From NCBI RefSeq assembly GCF_016859285.1, contig NC_053400.1, positions 27,108,501 to 27,172,500 on the forward strand: a DNA stretch of 64,000 bases, read 5' to 3'. Positions 23,501 to 34,400 of this stretch are shown here, piece after piece. The position numbers were made by a program, and so were the translations under genes. The number at the start of each line of letters is the position of its first letter. Position 1 is the stretch's first letter. Origin of the DNA: Xiphias gladius (Eukaryota > Chordata > Actinopteri > Istiophoriformes > Xiphiidae). The notes beneath the pieces are model-generated. The model was not told the origin of the DNA. It saw only the letters and a program-made list of their open reading frames with translations, and ran no database searches.

Positions 23501-25235
23501 TCCCAGTCGGGAGTGAGGGACATAATTATCGGGTCTTACACCTCCAATGACACTACAAGATTTGGGCATGAATAAGACTAGTACCTAGATCTGTCAGCAG
23601 TTTAATTACCCATGAAACAGACATCCACTTTTGTTATTTTATCTTATTAGTAGTTTCTCAATTGAATTTCCAGATAATGTAATATGTAATTATATAGAGC
23701 GGTGTTGATTCAACTGTAGGGTCATTTTGGAAGCTGTAGTTTGTGGTGCTGTTGAATTGTATTGTGTTATACATATCCTTGTTTTTATCATTTTGTCCAC
23801 CCCATTTATATCAATGAGGGTGGGCAACAATTTCAATAAAAACTGAAAATGATAGCCTTCATGAAGGTAGGATTAATTGCAGGACTGTTGTAATAGACTA
23901 CATTAGCTTCAGCTAGGTGTACTTAATACACTGCCAACTGACCATATAACACTATAGCAGTGTAAAAATATAGACTATTTTATCCACATTTCCTTAACTG
24001 AGCAATGTTATTATAGCTGTGAGTATTTTTTTTGTTTGTTTTTAAAGCAAAAACCACCTGTCTCCAGAACAGCAGATTGACAATATCATGGCAGAATCAT
24101 CTGGGTAACTCAGTTTGAAATAGTTATTTCTTCTAGAAAACTTAAATTAAACAGGAGTATGACATGTTATTTACTATAATTTGTGTTTCCAAATAACTTG
24201 TCTCACAAGCTTCTGCTCCTTCTGCATTGTTCCTCACATATACAGTATTGTTCCCCCAACAGTTCGTATTGGAGCCATGCTGGCCTACACTCCACTGGAC
24301 GAGAAGAGTCTGGCTTTGCTGCTCAGTTACCTCCAAGATTTCCTCAAGTAAGGTTTAACTCCGACCACACCACCACAGGCTCCATGTCATGTTTGGGGGA
24401 TTCTCAAATGTCATGCTACATCCACATTCATATAAGTACAAATTACTTACTTACTTAAATTAAATATTTGTAGAGATCTTTGTTAATTTGGTCTGATTAT
24501 CAGGTTAGAAAAACTATGACTAATCATGTCGCAGACATTTTTGTTTTCGCCGTATTCACCAAGTACTTGTGAAGGCTGTCTGGTAAAATTATCTGTGGAC
24601 ACACTGCTGATGAAATACAAGGGAAAAAATTCATATTTATTCATTCCTTTTTCTATATATCCTTTTTACCATTACCTCTCTGTCTGACATTTTCGTAATT
24701 AAACAAGTAATTTCTTATAATACTTGTGAATTTATTTAATGGTGCTAAAGGTTAGATTTTGCTGTTGCTACATCGCCAGCGTTACCATTAACAGCTGTCT
24801 TCATCCTCTCATTTTGGACTGAGGGCAGACTGGACTCTACAGTGACTCACTATCCCAAAGTAGTGTTATGAGACAGGACGGGCTGGTGCTAGCTGGTTAG
24901 CATGCTAACTTCAGTAGAATAAAAGAAGGGATAGAAATAGAAGTAAAACGAGAATTAATATTACCGTTGCTTTCCACGGCTGGAGACAGCTCTTGGTGAG
25001 TAAAGGAATGAATAACGTTGGCTATGTAGCGATAGCAAAAACTTACATGTAGCACCTTTAAGCAAAAACTTGTGGTTTAGCCTTGAGCCTCGAGATATAA
25101 TAACTTCATGTCTCGCTCCACAATGACGTACAATTTCACATTTCCTCTAGGTACTTAGTAAAGAATTCATCCACCCTCTTCAGTACCACTGACTATGAGG
25201 TCGCACCCCCAGAGTACCACCGCAAGGCCGTCTGA
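16952..25235 (+). CDS. morf4l1: MORF4L1/MRG15 chromatin reader, complete 12-coding-exon gene
   Basis: MRG15 is a nuclear reader of methylated H3K36. In other vertebrates it is a subunit of TIP60/NuA4 acetyltransferase and Sin3-HDAC complexes, and it takes part in recombination repair and alternative splicing. The spliced frame is 972 nt and encodes 323 residues, equal to the human short isoform. The coding exons are 16952-16991, 17323-17369, 17481-17548, 17748-17834, 18118-18198, 18421-18446, 19204-19292, 20375-20476, 21016-21104, 22048-22220, 24263-24347 and 25151-25235. The N-terminal chromodomain (about 12-62) keeps the aromatic cage Y26, Y46, W49, W53. A basic linker carries KKRAR at 135-139, and the MRG domain spans about 150-320, ending YHRKAV. 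All introns are GT-AG and all phases agree. CA/TG repeats lie beside several splice sites. Confidence 0.97.
17323..17369 (+). CDS. morf4l1: morf4l1 coding exon 2
   Basis: Encodes [16 protein letters not shown], the first strand of the chromodomain with cage residue Y26. Acceptor CTCGCAG, donor GTGTGT. A (GT)n tract follows at 17385-17404. Confidence 0.95.
17481..17548 (+). CDS. morf4l1: morf4l1 coding exon 3
   Basis: Chromodomain core with [10 protein letters not shown], carrying cage residues Y46 and W49. Acceptor TTTTACAG, donor GTGAGC. It ends in phase 2. Confidence 0.95.
17648..17692. repeat. (TG)n microsatellite in morf4l1 intron 3
   Basis: About 22 TG units with one GGG interruption, occupying over a fifth of a 199-bp intron. 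Confidence 0.95.
17748..17834 (+). CDS. morf4l1: morf4l1 coding exon 4
   Basis: Begins within N52 and continues [13 protein letters not shown], including cage residue W53. Intron 3 before it is only 199 bp and contains a (TG)n tract. Donor GTAAGC. Confidence 0.95.
18118..18198 (+). CDS. morf4l1: morf4l1 coding exon 5
   Basis: Encodes [10 protein letters not shown] and the start of the basic linker. Acceptor TCCACAG, donor GTAAGT. Confidence 0.95.
18421..18446 (+). CDS. morf4l1: morf4l1 coding exon 6 (26-nt microexon)
   Basis: A very short exon encoding KVKKAKQK in the basic linker. Acceptor TTCTCAG, donor GTAAGT. The phases join Leu108 and Thr117 across the splice junctions. Confidence 0.92.
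19204..19292 (+). CDS. morf4l1: morf4l1 coding exon 7
   Basis: Encodes the Gly/Ser/Pro-rich linker and the basic motif [13 protein letters not shown]. It ends in phase 0 at Ser146. Donor GTATGT. Confidence 0.94.
20324..20370. repeat. (TG)n next to the morf4l1 exon 8 acceptor
   Basis: Forty-seven bases of TG with one GC interruption end four bases before the exon (CCAG). They occupy the place of the usual polypyrimidine tract. Confidence 0.97.
20375..20476 (+). CDS. morf4l1: morf4l1 coding exon 8 (symmetric 102-nt exon)
   Basis: Residues 147-180, the beginning of the MRG domain, including [20 protein letters not shown]. Both ends are phase 0, so skipping would be in frame. A (TG)n tract runs almost directly into the acceptor CCAG, and a long (CA)n tract starts 11 bases after the exon end (donor GTGAAA). 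Confidence 0.96.
20488..20557. repeat. (CA)n just after the morf4l1 exon 8 donor
   Basis: A perfect 70-base CA tract begins 12 bases downstream of the last exon base. It is complementary to the upstream TG tract in the transcript. Confidence 0.97.
21016..21104 (+). CDS. morf4l1: morf4l1 coding exon 9
   Basis: MRG domain segment containing [19 protein letters not shown]. Acceptor GCTTACAG, donor GTAAGA. Confidence 0.96.
22048..22220 (+). CDS. morf4l1: morf4l1 coding exon 10
   Basis: The largest coding exon (173 nt), the MRG core with [19 protein letters not shown] and [13 protein letters not shown]. Donor GTTGGT. A CA-rich tract follows at about 22250-22285. Confidence 0.96.
22560..22715. 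mobile_element. Partial hAT-like MITE end in morf4l1 intron 10
   Basis: AAAATAATTGGAAGATTAAT followed by CAATAATGAAAATAAACGTT resembles the reverse complement of one end of the element at 35733-36058. Decayed; edges are uncertain. Confidence 0.4.
23696..23945. mobile_element. Partial copy of the TIR element seen at 32389-33128
   Basis: It shares GTGCTGTTGAATTGTATTG, TTTTGTCCACCCCATTTATA, CCTTCATGAAGGTAGGATTA and GCAGGACTGTTGTAATAGAC with that element, in the same order. It lies in morf4l1 intron 10. Confidence 0.6.
24022..24249 (+). repeat. Intron 10 segment with a second copy at 27150-27365
   Basis: It shares, in order, a T-rich run with AAGCAAAAACC, TTTGAAATAGTTATT, GACATGTTATTTACTAT and TTTGTGTTTCCAAATAA with the downstream copy. 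It ends just before exon 11. Confidence 0.65.
24263..24347 (+). CDS. morf4l1: morf4l1 coding exon 11
   Basis: MRG domain segment [19 protein letters not shown]. Acceptor CCCCCAACAG, donor GTAAGG. Confidence 0.96.
25151..25235 (+). CDS. morf4l1: morf4l1 coding exon 12 and stop
   Basis: C-terminal MRG segment ending [14 protein letters not shown]; stop TGA at 25233-25235. Acceptor TTCCTCTAG. Confidence 0.96.
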
Positions 25236-26260
25236 GAGCTCTCAGCACATAGGACTCAGACTGAATCATCCCCCTCTCCCAGAACACGTCAAATAACCCT
25301 CACTACCCTTTTGAGTGCAGACTTGGATGAGATTTTTCACTTGAAACTGATGCGCTTCCTCCACAACGGTCTCAGGAGCTTGTCACAGTCGAGAAGTCAC
25401 AAATTTGGGGAAACCTTTTTTAGCTGAACCTCCCTCTCTTTTCTCTCCCTTTTTTCCTTTTTCTCTCACTTCTTTGAAAAGAACACAAGACACAAGAAAA
25501 AATATTTCTCTGTCAAAAAAGTTACTGTTTCCACAAGCAGCTCTTTGGTGTTTTTGTGCATTCCATCCGATAGATGATTTGTTACTGTTGCATGTGTGTA
25601 TTTATTAGTGTTTCTTCAGCTACATGAGGTGCAATTTAATGCTCGACCACATGGTCAGCACTAAGCAGTTGATGTTTTTGTATCTGTATCCTGTGTATTT
25701 GTATCAATTTGTAAAAAAAAGAAAAAAAATTTCTACACAATCTTTACATTGTTTGCTCTGGTTTCTTGTTAATTTCTTGTAAATTATTTAGTGTCATCAC
25801 TGTTCTTTCAAGATGCATTTTGCAAAGTGTTACTCACTGATGAAATAAGCTGTAAAATAATGGAGGAATAGCTGCCAGCGGCATCAAGACACTACTCCCT
25901 ATTGTACTTGAGCACATCAGACATCAAAGACTTGCACTGTAGAATATGTTTTAATATTCATCTGACAAGACAGTGAGCAAAAGCATCCATCTCTCTCTCG
26001 CGTGTTCAGTTCATGAAAAATACAGAATTGTGCAAGTGCCACGTGAGGGAGCAGTAATGATTTGCAAATGTAGAAAATACAAAATGCTCAAAACAATACA
26101 TTTAACCCTTGATTAAACAAGGGGGGGGGGGTCATTTTTCACGCACAAGACTTTCACGCCCAAGATGGGCATTACTGGCAATGAGTTACAGATTTAACAT
26201 CAGACTACAAAATACATATCCCACGATCAGTCTGAATAAATGAATAAATGATTATGATTT
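25236..26260 (+). other. morf4l1: Probable morf4l1 3' UTR
   Basis: It follows the stop codon. Candidate poly(A) signals are two AATAAA hexamers at 26235-26248, followed by a T-rich stretch. An earlier end near 25860 is possible. There is no coding potential; a G run lies near 26121-26130. Confidence 0.35.
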
Positions 26261-26488
26261 TTTTTAAAAATCAAATACAGTCAGCAACAGAAATCCAGCT
26301 CTTAACATATAGATGGTTTAAATTATCTATTCTCTAGACCAGCAATAGTAATTTGAAGTCATTCAGCAGTTGTTTTTTTTTTGTTTGTTTGTTTGTTTTG
26401 TTTTATTTTGTAATTTAATTAAAACATTTTTTGGGAATATGCAAAACTAAAGCACAGTATCAACTGCCCTGATTCTGGCTTTAAGGGT

Positions 26489-26950
26489 TGGAGTATATCC
26501 AGATTCTTTACATAAGTAAAAGTAGCAATACGACACTGGGATTACAAGTGAAGGTCTCGAATTCATACTTTTACTCGAGTGAAAGTACATAAGTATTAGT
26601 AGAATGTACTGAAAGTGGCCTGTATGAATGTAATACTATCATACATTATGTTATTGGACATGTGTAAGTAAAGTTTTACTGTTGTAGCTGGTCTGGGTGG
26701 TGCTAATTTAAACCACTGTTGCATAGTTTATTACAAATATTTTATAAGAGAATCACATGTTTAGTTTGTAAATTGTGATCCAAAATAAAGACTAGTGGAG
26801 TAAAAAGCACAACATTTCCCTGTAAAATGTAGTAAAGTGAAAATGAGCAGGAGCATAAAATTTGACTATTCAATTAAAAAAGTTGAAAAGTACAGTATTT
26901 CCCTCTGAAATGCACAAGTACCTCAAAATTGTACTGACAGAATTTGAAGG
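26489..26950. repeat. AAGTAC-rich interspersed repeat copy
   Basis: Contains CATAAGTAAAAGTAGCAATA, GTTGTAGCTGGTCTGGGTGG, GTGGAGTAAAAAGCACAACA and TTTCCCTCTGAAATG in family order. Confidence 0.65.
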
Positions 26951-27149
26951 TAAAACTGTGACGTGCAGAACTTTGGGAACGTCAGTTTGAAAATACTATA
27001 AGTACTGACTTAGTAGGGTTGATTATTTGTTACTGTTACCCCCCCCAGGCAGATTTTTGTTGGCAGCTGAGAGTGTCTCTTGCACACACACACTGTTTAT
27101 TTATCAACCTACAGATTTTCAATGATGTTTGATGTTGATGATTGTGTAA

Positions 27150-27365
27150 GTAAGAGTGAGGATTTTTTTTTTGTTTTTTTTTTTTTAAGCAAAAACCTCT
27201 GCCTCTGCTGTTTGAAATAGTTATTATTAGGAGGAAAAAATTCTGTATATATCAGATTTACACATAATTATGACATGTTATTTACTATCATTTGTGTTTC
27301 CAAATAATTGATCTCACTAACTTAGGCATGTTCCTTTTATGAAGCATTTTACTTTCACACAGTAT
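27150..27365 (+). repeat. Second copy of the morf4l1 intron 10 segment
   Basis: Partial homology to 24022-24249, with an internal deletion. No recognisable exon 11 follows it. Confidence 0.6.
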
Positions 27366-27895
27366 TCAAAAATTCAGTCGGTGCATTTTCTCAGACATTA
27401 TATAAACTTAGATCCATTTAGATAATTTATGTCTCAAACACGTTTAACTAAACATGGGAACACTGTGGGTATAATAAGAAAAAAATCCTCGGCATTCAGT
27501 AATTGTTTGGACCCAGGCAACAACCTCTGGGCAGTGGTCTCCGATTTACAGTCCCATTAGTATCATGAGGTCAGCGTGTGTTTGTGCCTCCGGCCTGGCC
27601 GGGCCAAACAGCAGAGGCAGCTCCATGGTAACTCTGTGGTAACTCCATGGTAACGTTGTTGCCGGGGAGTCACAGAGAAAGACGGAGACACATTTAACTG
27701 GCCAGTAGCATTTAGTTAAATATTTCCTCAAAGTAAACAATGCCACATGATAGAAGACAGTGGGACACTGAGGGCAATGGGAAGAAAAACAACAATATCC
27801 AGTTTATTGATAGACCCAGACATTTGATAGTGATTTAAACCTGTTAAATGTCTGTTAACCAGCAGTCACTCAATACTAAGTTCGTGGTAAACTTA

Positions 27896-27987
27896 CACTG
27901 ATCAGCCACAACATTTAAACCAATTACTGATTTTATATCATATATTACATATTATATAAATGGTTTTAATGTTGTGGCTGATTGATG
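27896..27987. mobile_element. Tc1/mariner-like MITE with TA target duplication
   Basis: The left arm CACTGATCAGCCACAACATT mirrors the right arm AATGTTGTGGCTGATTGATG with two mismatches, and TA dinucleotides flank both sides (27894-27895, 27988-27989). At 92 bp it is far too short for a transposase. Confidence 0.8.
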
Positions 27988-28074
27988 TACAGTATATTCC
28001 AACCCATGTTACATTTAAAAGGGCGTTTATTGCTTCCATTATAACAATTTATGAAAGTTTCTTATCTATTCATT

Positions 28075-28428
28075 AAGTGAATAAGTTAAGTTAAAGTAGC
28101 AATACCACAGTGTAGAATTACAGTTACCATTAAAAGTCCAGCTGGGTATCTTATCTTAACCTGTTATATGTTACATCATAATTTATTTGTTGATCATATT
28201 TTGTATTATCAATCAGTATCTGCAAAGTAACTAAAGTTATCAAATAAGTGTAGTGGATTAAAAAGAGCAACATTTCCCTCTGAAATGTAGTTGAGAAGGC
28301 GTATACTGTAAAGTAGCAGAAGATGAAAACAATGAAAACACTCAAGTAAAGTAAACCTACAAGCACCTTAAAATTGTAGCTAAGTAAGTACTGTGCTTGA
28401 GTAGTGTACTTAGTTACATTCCACCACT
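28075..28428. repeat. AAGTAC-rich interspersed repeat copy
   Basis: Contains AAAGTAGCAATACCACAGTG near the left and TTAGTTACATTCCACCACT at the right end. Confidence 0.65.
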
Positions 28429-28816
28429 AGCGTTATGTGAGGAGAGAGCTGTAGCTCATAATTAGAGACCAATAGGGGGCAGCTATCTCTCCCCAAACAC
28501 TCAATGTCCACCTGTTGTTTTAACCTACTTTGCTGTTGATTTGTATTTGCAGTTTATGCCATTGTAGGCAATGTATTTATATTAACATAGCAGAATGACA
28601 CAAAGCATTGAACAGAGGTGCAGCGTGGGTTTCCCATGTCGGTCTGGACATGTCCAGTGGCAGAATACGTTTTGCTACCATGGTATTTCAGCATTTACAT
28701 ACCTTAACTTGATGTTTATCTGTTGAACAGCAAGTCAGTCTAAGATGAATCAATCAGCCATTCTAAACTCTGACCTGGTAGGATTTGATTTGCTCCTTTG
28801 AATGTCCCTGTTAAGC

Positions 28817-29295
28817 AGTGGTGGGATAAGTACTCAGATCTTTTACTTAAGTAAAAATAGCAATACCACAGTATAGAAGGAAATATACTTAAGCACCAAA
28901 AGTAAAAGCACTATTCATGCCGAATGACCCATTTCAGAATAATGTACATTATTGGATTATAACTATTGATGCATTCATGATTTTTATGAATTTTAATTAC
29001 TTTATACACTGCTGCATACCTTGTGAATTTCCCCCCAAGGATCAATAAAGTCTTAACCTCTTAACCCTAACCCTAGTCTTAACCCTAATCTTAACCTCTA
29101 ATAATACATTGTAAATATTTTGTTGATTATATTTTGTGTTATTAATCTGAACCTGAAATAAATGTAGTGTAATTGTAGTGAAGTGGAAGTATTAAGTAGC
29201 AGAAAATGGAAATATTCAAGTGCAAGTACCTCAAAGTTGCACTTAAGTACTCAGTACTTGAGTAAGTGTACTTTGTGTATTTATTTTCCACAACT
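28817..29295. repeat. AAGTAC-rich repeat copy with a foreign insert
   Basis: Left end AGTGGTGG; right end CCACAACT, an inverted match with one mismatch. Between them lie AAGTACTCAGATCTTTTACT and CTCAAAGTTGCACTTAAGTA. At about 29015-29098 it is interrupted by a SINE/LINE-like tail (CAAGGATCAATAAAGT) and telomere-like hexamers. Confidence 0.7.
29062..29098. repeat. Telomere-like TTAACC/CCCTAA hexamers
   Basis: An imperfect run of CCTAACCCTAA, CTTAACCCTAA and CTTAACCTC lies inside a transposon-derived context. Confidence 0.6.
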
Positions 29296-29539
29296 GCTGT
29301 TAAATATTTTGAAGTGGGCTTGTGTCAAAAGGCTACCAAATATAACAGATAAGCCTAAACCAAATGTACAGTACATATTTTCATTAATATAAGATCTGAT
29401 GTCTAAAATAGTCTTTCCCATGAATATTTTATCAATTTAATAAGCTAATATCAGATAATTGCCCAGTCTTATTCTGTATTGTTCTATATTGATTCTATAT
29501 TTATGTATTACATTGCACTGGTCTACGTCAGCTTAATGG

Positions 29540-29592
29540 TAAATATATGTATATATATTTATATATATAAATATATATATATATATTTTATA
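29540..29592. repeat. Palindromic AT microsatellite
   Basis: A TATATATTTATATATATAAATATATA tract that could form a hairpin. Confidence 0.8.
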
Positions 29593-29964
29593 GTGACCAG
29601 TATAGTAATAGTCTCACAACTCCTGACCTACGCTTAAAACAATTTTCTCATCAATGGAAATTTTTTTATCGAAGATGATATAGAAGATAATATAAAGTCA
29701 GGTGTTTGTTCTAGGAAGGAAATAGGTAGTTTTGAGATATATCAAATGTTTTATTGCAAGAAGCAAATGTACATATGAGACATATTTTTAATCCAATTAA
29801 TAGTTAACTTACAATGCTGCTTGTTTTCTTCACTTGTTATCATATTTAGATGCAGATAGACAGGACGGTTTATATTTGGTGATGAATGCAGATAGAAAGA
29901 ACTGTTAATTTATTCTTGGGTTTATTGGCGGTTGTAGACAGATACTTGTCTATTCTAAGCAGCA

Positions 29965-30404
29965 ATGGTGAATAAATAATTCAGCTGCTTCACTGATGTA
30001 AAAGTAGCAATAACACATGGCAAAAACAAATCATTAAATGTCCCGAATTTAACATTTTAAGCAACAGTAAAAGTAAAGAAATATTCAAATAAATTGTCCC
30101 TAATCAATTTTTTTTAAAACATAGAGCAAAATGGAACTCATATAGGAAGACAGACATCTGTAGATTTTGTTCAACAGTCCTGTCAAATACTGACCAATAG
30201 GCTTTATTTTGGATGAAGATCTGACTTTTAAGGAAGGTTTCAATGTTTTCAATAATACAGCAGTTAAATATTGAACAAAGTCAAACCTAAGGGTATGTGT
30301 TCTTTACTAGGGGTGGACAGATTTATCCCCAAAGTATCGATATTACCGATACGAAATGTTGTTTTCTTGTTTTGAGTATCCATTGAGTCAATAGGATTGA
30401 TGCC

Positions 30405-30438
<34 letters not shown>

Positions 30439-31149
30439 TGTCACATGTTAGATCACAACCCTGGCACATGAACACTCTTCTCAGTGCTCCTGCATAGTTT
30501 AGTCGCTGCGGCTGCTGCTGTTTGCATGCTTGCAGCGATGACCTCTTTACTTCAGAGAATTCACATAATTACAATTTATTTACCTTTAAAACTGTGTTTA
30601 AACACACATGTGATAAAGCAATTACCAGAGAATAGTAAAAAGAAGTGCCTCATGTTTGGTAAATTATTTGGTGGTAATTGACATATATTCAGGAGTAGCC
30701 TGTCAATAACGCATTCGCCTACATAAATCATGACATATTTCTCTCTTTTACATGACAGTACATAAGCAACAATAAAGAATATCAATATCAATGCCAAGAT
30801 TAGCATCAATATCAGTAGTCGAGATTTGCACCTAACTATAAAGCTACCACAGCACAGTAAGGTAGGTGTCCCATGACACCTCACAGACAGGTAACTTCAG
30901 GTAATTTAAGTAGATTTTCAGATCATTTTCATTACTGGTGTGACTCCCAGGTGGCGGACAGTCAGGTAAACAGTTCATATCGAGATATGTATTGTAAATA
31001 ATTTATAGTGCGTGTTTTTAATCCAGGTTAATAGATTTGTGGGCACTTTTTTCCAGGTGTTACGGTCTCAGGTAAATCAGACGTCATGCCAGATTTTTCC
31101 TGCCCCGTCCCAGGATGTCTCCAACTTCGCTCAACGGCACTTTACTAGG
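29965..31149. other. Intergenic DNA between morf4l1 and uaca
   Basis: A decayed AAGTAC-rich repeat lies at about 29965-30110 and a poly(A) run at 30403-30433. The remainder shows no gene. Confidence 0.45.
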
Positions 31150-31404
31150 AAGTCCCGCCCCCCGGCGTTGCCGATTGGATCAAAAGCAAACCGCACCGCG
31201 CATATTCCAAGTCGATTGGCTCAATCGGTTGTCAATGAGAGCGCGATCAGGGTTTGCGGTTAGGCGTCAGGTGAAACTCGCTCTGTGAGGAAAAGGGGAC
31301 AGATAAAAGTTACTTCGTCTGAGCTTTCTGTAAAGTTTTCTACTCTATTTATGTACGTTTACGCCAAAGGAAACTTTTAGCACCAGGAACCAACACGTTA
31401 CAAG
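31150..31404 (+). promoter_or_regulatory. uaca: uaca upstream promoter and 5' UTR region
   Basis: A GC-rich patch with a GC box (CCCGCCCCCCGG near 31154) and two inverted CCAAT boxes, CGATTGG, with ATTGG at 31174-31178 and 31215-31219 (41 bases apart, about four helical turns). There is no TATA box. A CpG-type promoter is inferred; the start site is unknown. Confidence 0.5.
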
Positions 31405-31452
31405 ATGAAGAGCCTAAAGTATCGATTGAAAAAGCACGAAGTTACCATCACA
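31405..31452 (+). CDS. uaca: uaca coding exon 1a
   Basis: Encodes MKSLKYRLKKHEVTIT. MKSLK and the following basic residues match the canonical start of UACA/RAI14 proteins. It ends in phase 0 with donor GTAAGT. Confidence 0.85.
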
Positions 31453-34400
31453 GTAAGTTGAATACTGTTTTTTTTTTCCCCCCGTACTGACTTAGTTTTG
31501 CTAATATCTCCGTCTCCTACCGTTGAATTAGCTGTGTGTTAACAAACGACGCTAATGCCAGACGTTGTGTTTTAACACCGGGGGGGATGGGGGGTTATTG
31601 TTTGTAACCCTGACCCCCCCCCCCAGCAGTACTCAACAACCACGTTAACCGCAGGCATGTTCCCACGGTGGCTCCGGTTTGAAAATACCCCACCAGGGAC
31701 TTCAAGCACCTGCCCCTCTGGTGGATGTGGCCTGTCAAAGGTTCTTCTAACACTTAATGCATTCAAATACAGCTTTTTTTCTTTTTTTTTTTTTTAAAGA
31801 CCTGCTACAGCCCTCTAGCACCTTACTGTGCTGTTATTCACAGCGCAGCAGGGAAGAGAGCTCCGCAATGTCAGTGCGCCAAAGCGCCGGTTGTCCTGCC
31901 GGTTTATCAGCGAGGACCCTCATGGTCTCTAGAAACGCTGTGGGGCTTTTTTTTTTTTTTGGCCGAGGTTTCGTTTGTGTCCCGTCCAGGCGCTGGGAAT
32001 AACCTCACGACCCCCGAAATCCGCTTGGGTTTCAAAGTTTGACACCAACAAATGTGAGATGTTTGGTCTCCCGAGGAAAGTGGTGGCATGTAACCAGGTA
32101 CATTTACTCAAGTACTTAAGTACAAATTTGAGGTACTTGTACTTCACTAGAGTATCTCCAATGAGCTCCACCTCAACCGAATACAGCATTAAAATGCAAT
32201 GTGGCCATTTTTTCATAATGAGTACTTCCACTTTTAATAGTTTAAGTATTAATACTTACATACTTTTAATTAAGTAAGACTTGTAATCGAGTATTTTTAA
32301 AGTGTGGGATTAGTTATTTTACTTAAATTGAAGATCTGAATACTCCTTCCACCACTGCCCTTACGATGAAGGCCTAGTCCAAATATGCTCAGTTACCAGT
32401 TTATTAGGCACACCCAGCTGGAACTAAAATCCAGTACAACAGTTCTGCAGTAAATGAAGGTTATAATGTTCCGTTTATGCTGAAACTCTTTCAGAAAAGT
32501 TGTTGAATCAACTTTGTGACAACTGCTGAGGCTGTTGAATTGTGTTATACTGAGAGGTGTCTGTAATATTTTGTCCATTCCTTTTATATCATTACGGGTA
32601 GATTGTAGGTAGACAGTACCACAAACTATGACTGAAACTTCAGTATCGATTTATCTAAGAGTTATTTTTCTAGATTTATCGCTTTTTATAAAATGGGAAA
32701 ACAGTAAAAACAATGGCTTTTATAATTTCACAGAGCCCAAGATGGTTTCTTCATATATTATGTTTTATCCGACGATCAGTGTAAAACCCCAAGATGTTCA
32801 GTTTACTAACAGCAGCAAATTCTAACATTTGAGAAGCAGAAACCAGAAAATGTTGGCATTTTTGCTTGAAAAAATGACCACAATGATAAATCAGTTATCA
32901 AAATACTTGCTGGTTGACTTTCTGCCACTCAGCTAATTGTTTAATTAACTGATCGTTTCAGCTCTAGCACAAACGACAGCCTCAAAAATAACCACAAAGC
33001 TGATTCAACACCTCTCGTTCAACAGGACCTGAACATTATATCCTTCATGAAGGTCAGATTTATTGCAGGGCTGTTGTTTTAGGCTGCATTAGTATTAACT
33101 AAGTGTGGCGAATAAACTGACAACTGAGTGGATATCCCCTTATCTAAAAGAAATGCAGTAATCCAGAGAATAAATACAGAAAGCTTTCATATAAAAATAT
33201 TACGTCACCTCCCATTTCTATAGAATTTGTTGCAATTAGCCATCAAGGCCCCATGGCACCATGGAAACGCCATAAGTCCCTCCAGGAATGTTACAGCTAT
33301 TTTGTTCTCAGGTTTAGTCTGCGTGTGATACATTCAAGAGTACTGAATGAATAACAATGCATAATTAGTCGTACAGTATAGAATATCCATTAAGTCCAAG
33401 CTTTTCAGACAACTTCAATAATCCCATCATAGGCTATGATGTGGAATTCATTCTTCACAATCCAGCTATGGCCTATGAACTTCGCTTAATAGACAGTCAT
33501 TACAATTCTGCACAGCTCAACATGCAGTACGTGTTTGGCACTGCACTATGTGCTCAGCTCCCAGCAGTTACCATGAGAAAGACACAAAGCCAGAGGCTCT
33601 GTGCGTGGTTAACTATCTGGCCCTTTTTATGGCAGAGGCGAGGAAAAGAAAGCCTTTCAGGAATGAGATGGTATTTCATCCGCACTGGTAATTGTCTCAC
33701 TCCTTTATTTAGGACTAGAGATACCCCTTAAAATGTCAAGCAAAAAAAACAGGTTTTTTGCCCTGCAGCATCTTCTGTAGCATTTATTTAAATGCTACAG
33801 GCAAGGTGTGTTGTGGAAATAGACATGACATTTAAACAGGTCTGAGTCATGATTTCAGATCAATCTCATTCCTCTGTGCAAAGAAAAAACTGAGAGATGG
33901 CAGTACCCTTACAGACATCACTGTAGGTCTAAGATCCTTGTAAATCTATTTGAAGAAAGTTCTGATTTGTGTGCTGCCGAAGGAAAAGGCATAGTTGTCA
34001 TTCATTTCATATCAGACCATCATAACCTGATCCAGTTTCATCCTGAAACCTTTGATGTGCATAAGTGGCGTGCCGTCAGGACAAGCAAAACAAGCAGTGC
34101 TTGAACAGTTAAAGCTAAAAAAAAAAAAAAAGACATCAATTGGAATTATACTGAATGGAAGTGATATCTCTCTCTACATCTCAGAACAAGGTTCTGTCCC
34201 ATAAAGGATCTGATATTGCCTGTTTGCATACATCCTGTAATTTTACTGCCCTCTTTTAGCAGCAGTAGCCTATTGTCTCTGGAAGCTAGGTTGACTACTG
34301 GCCGTTGTGTCTGTCATTTCTGTAATTTTCGTGGGCGTGGCCGTGTCCCATTGACGAAGTCTGGAGCTTGTCAAACTGAGGGGGGTTCACCATTTGTTGG

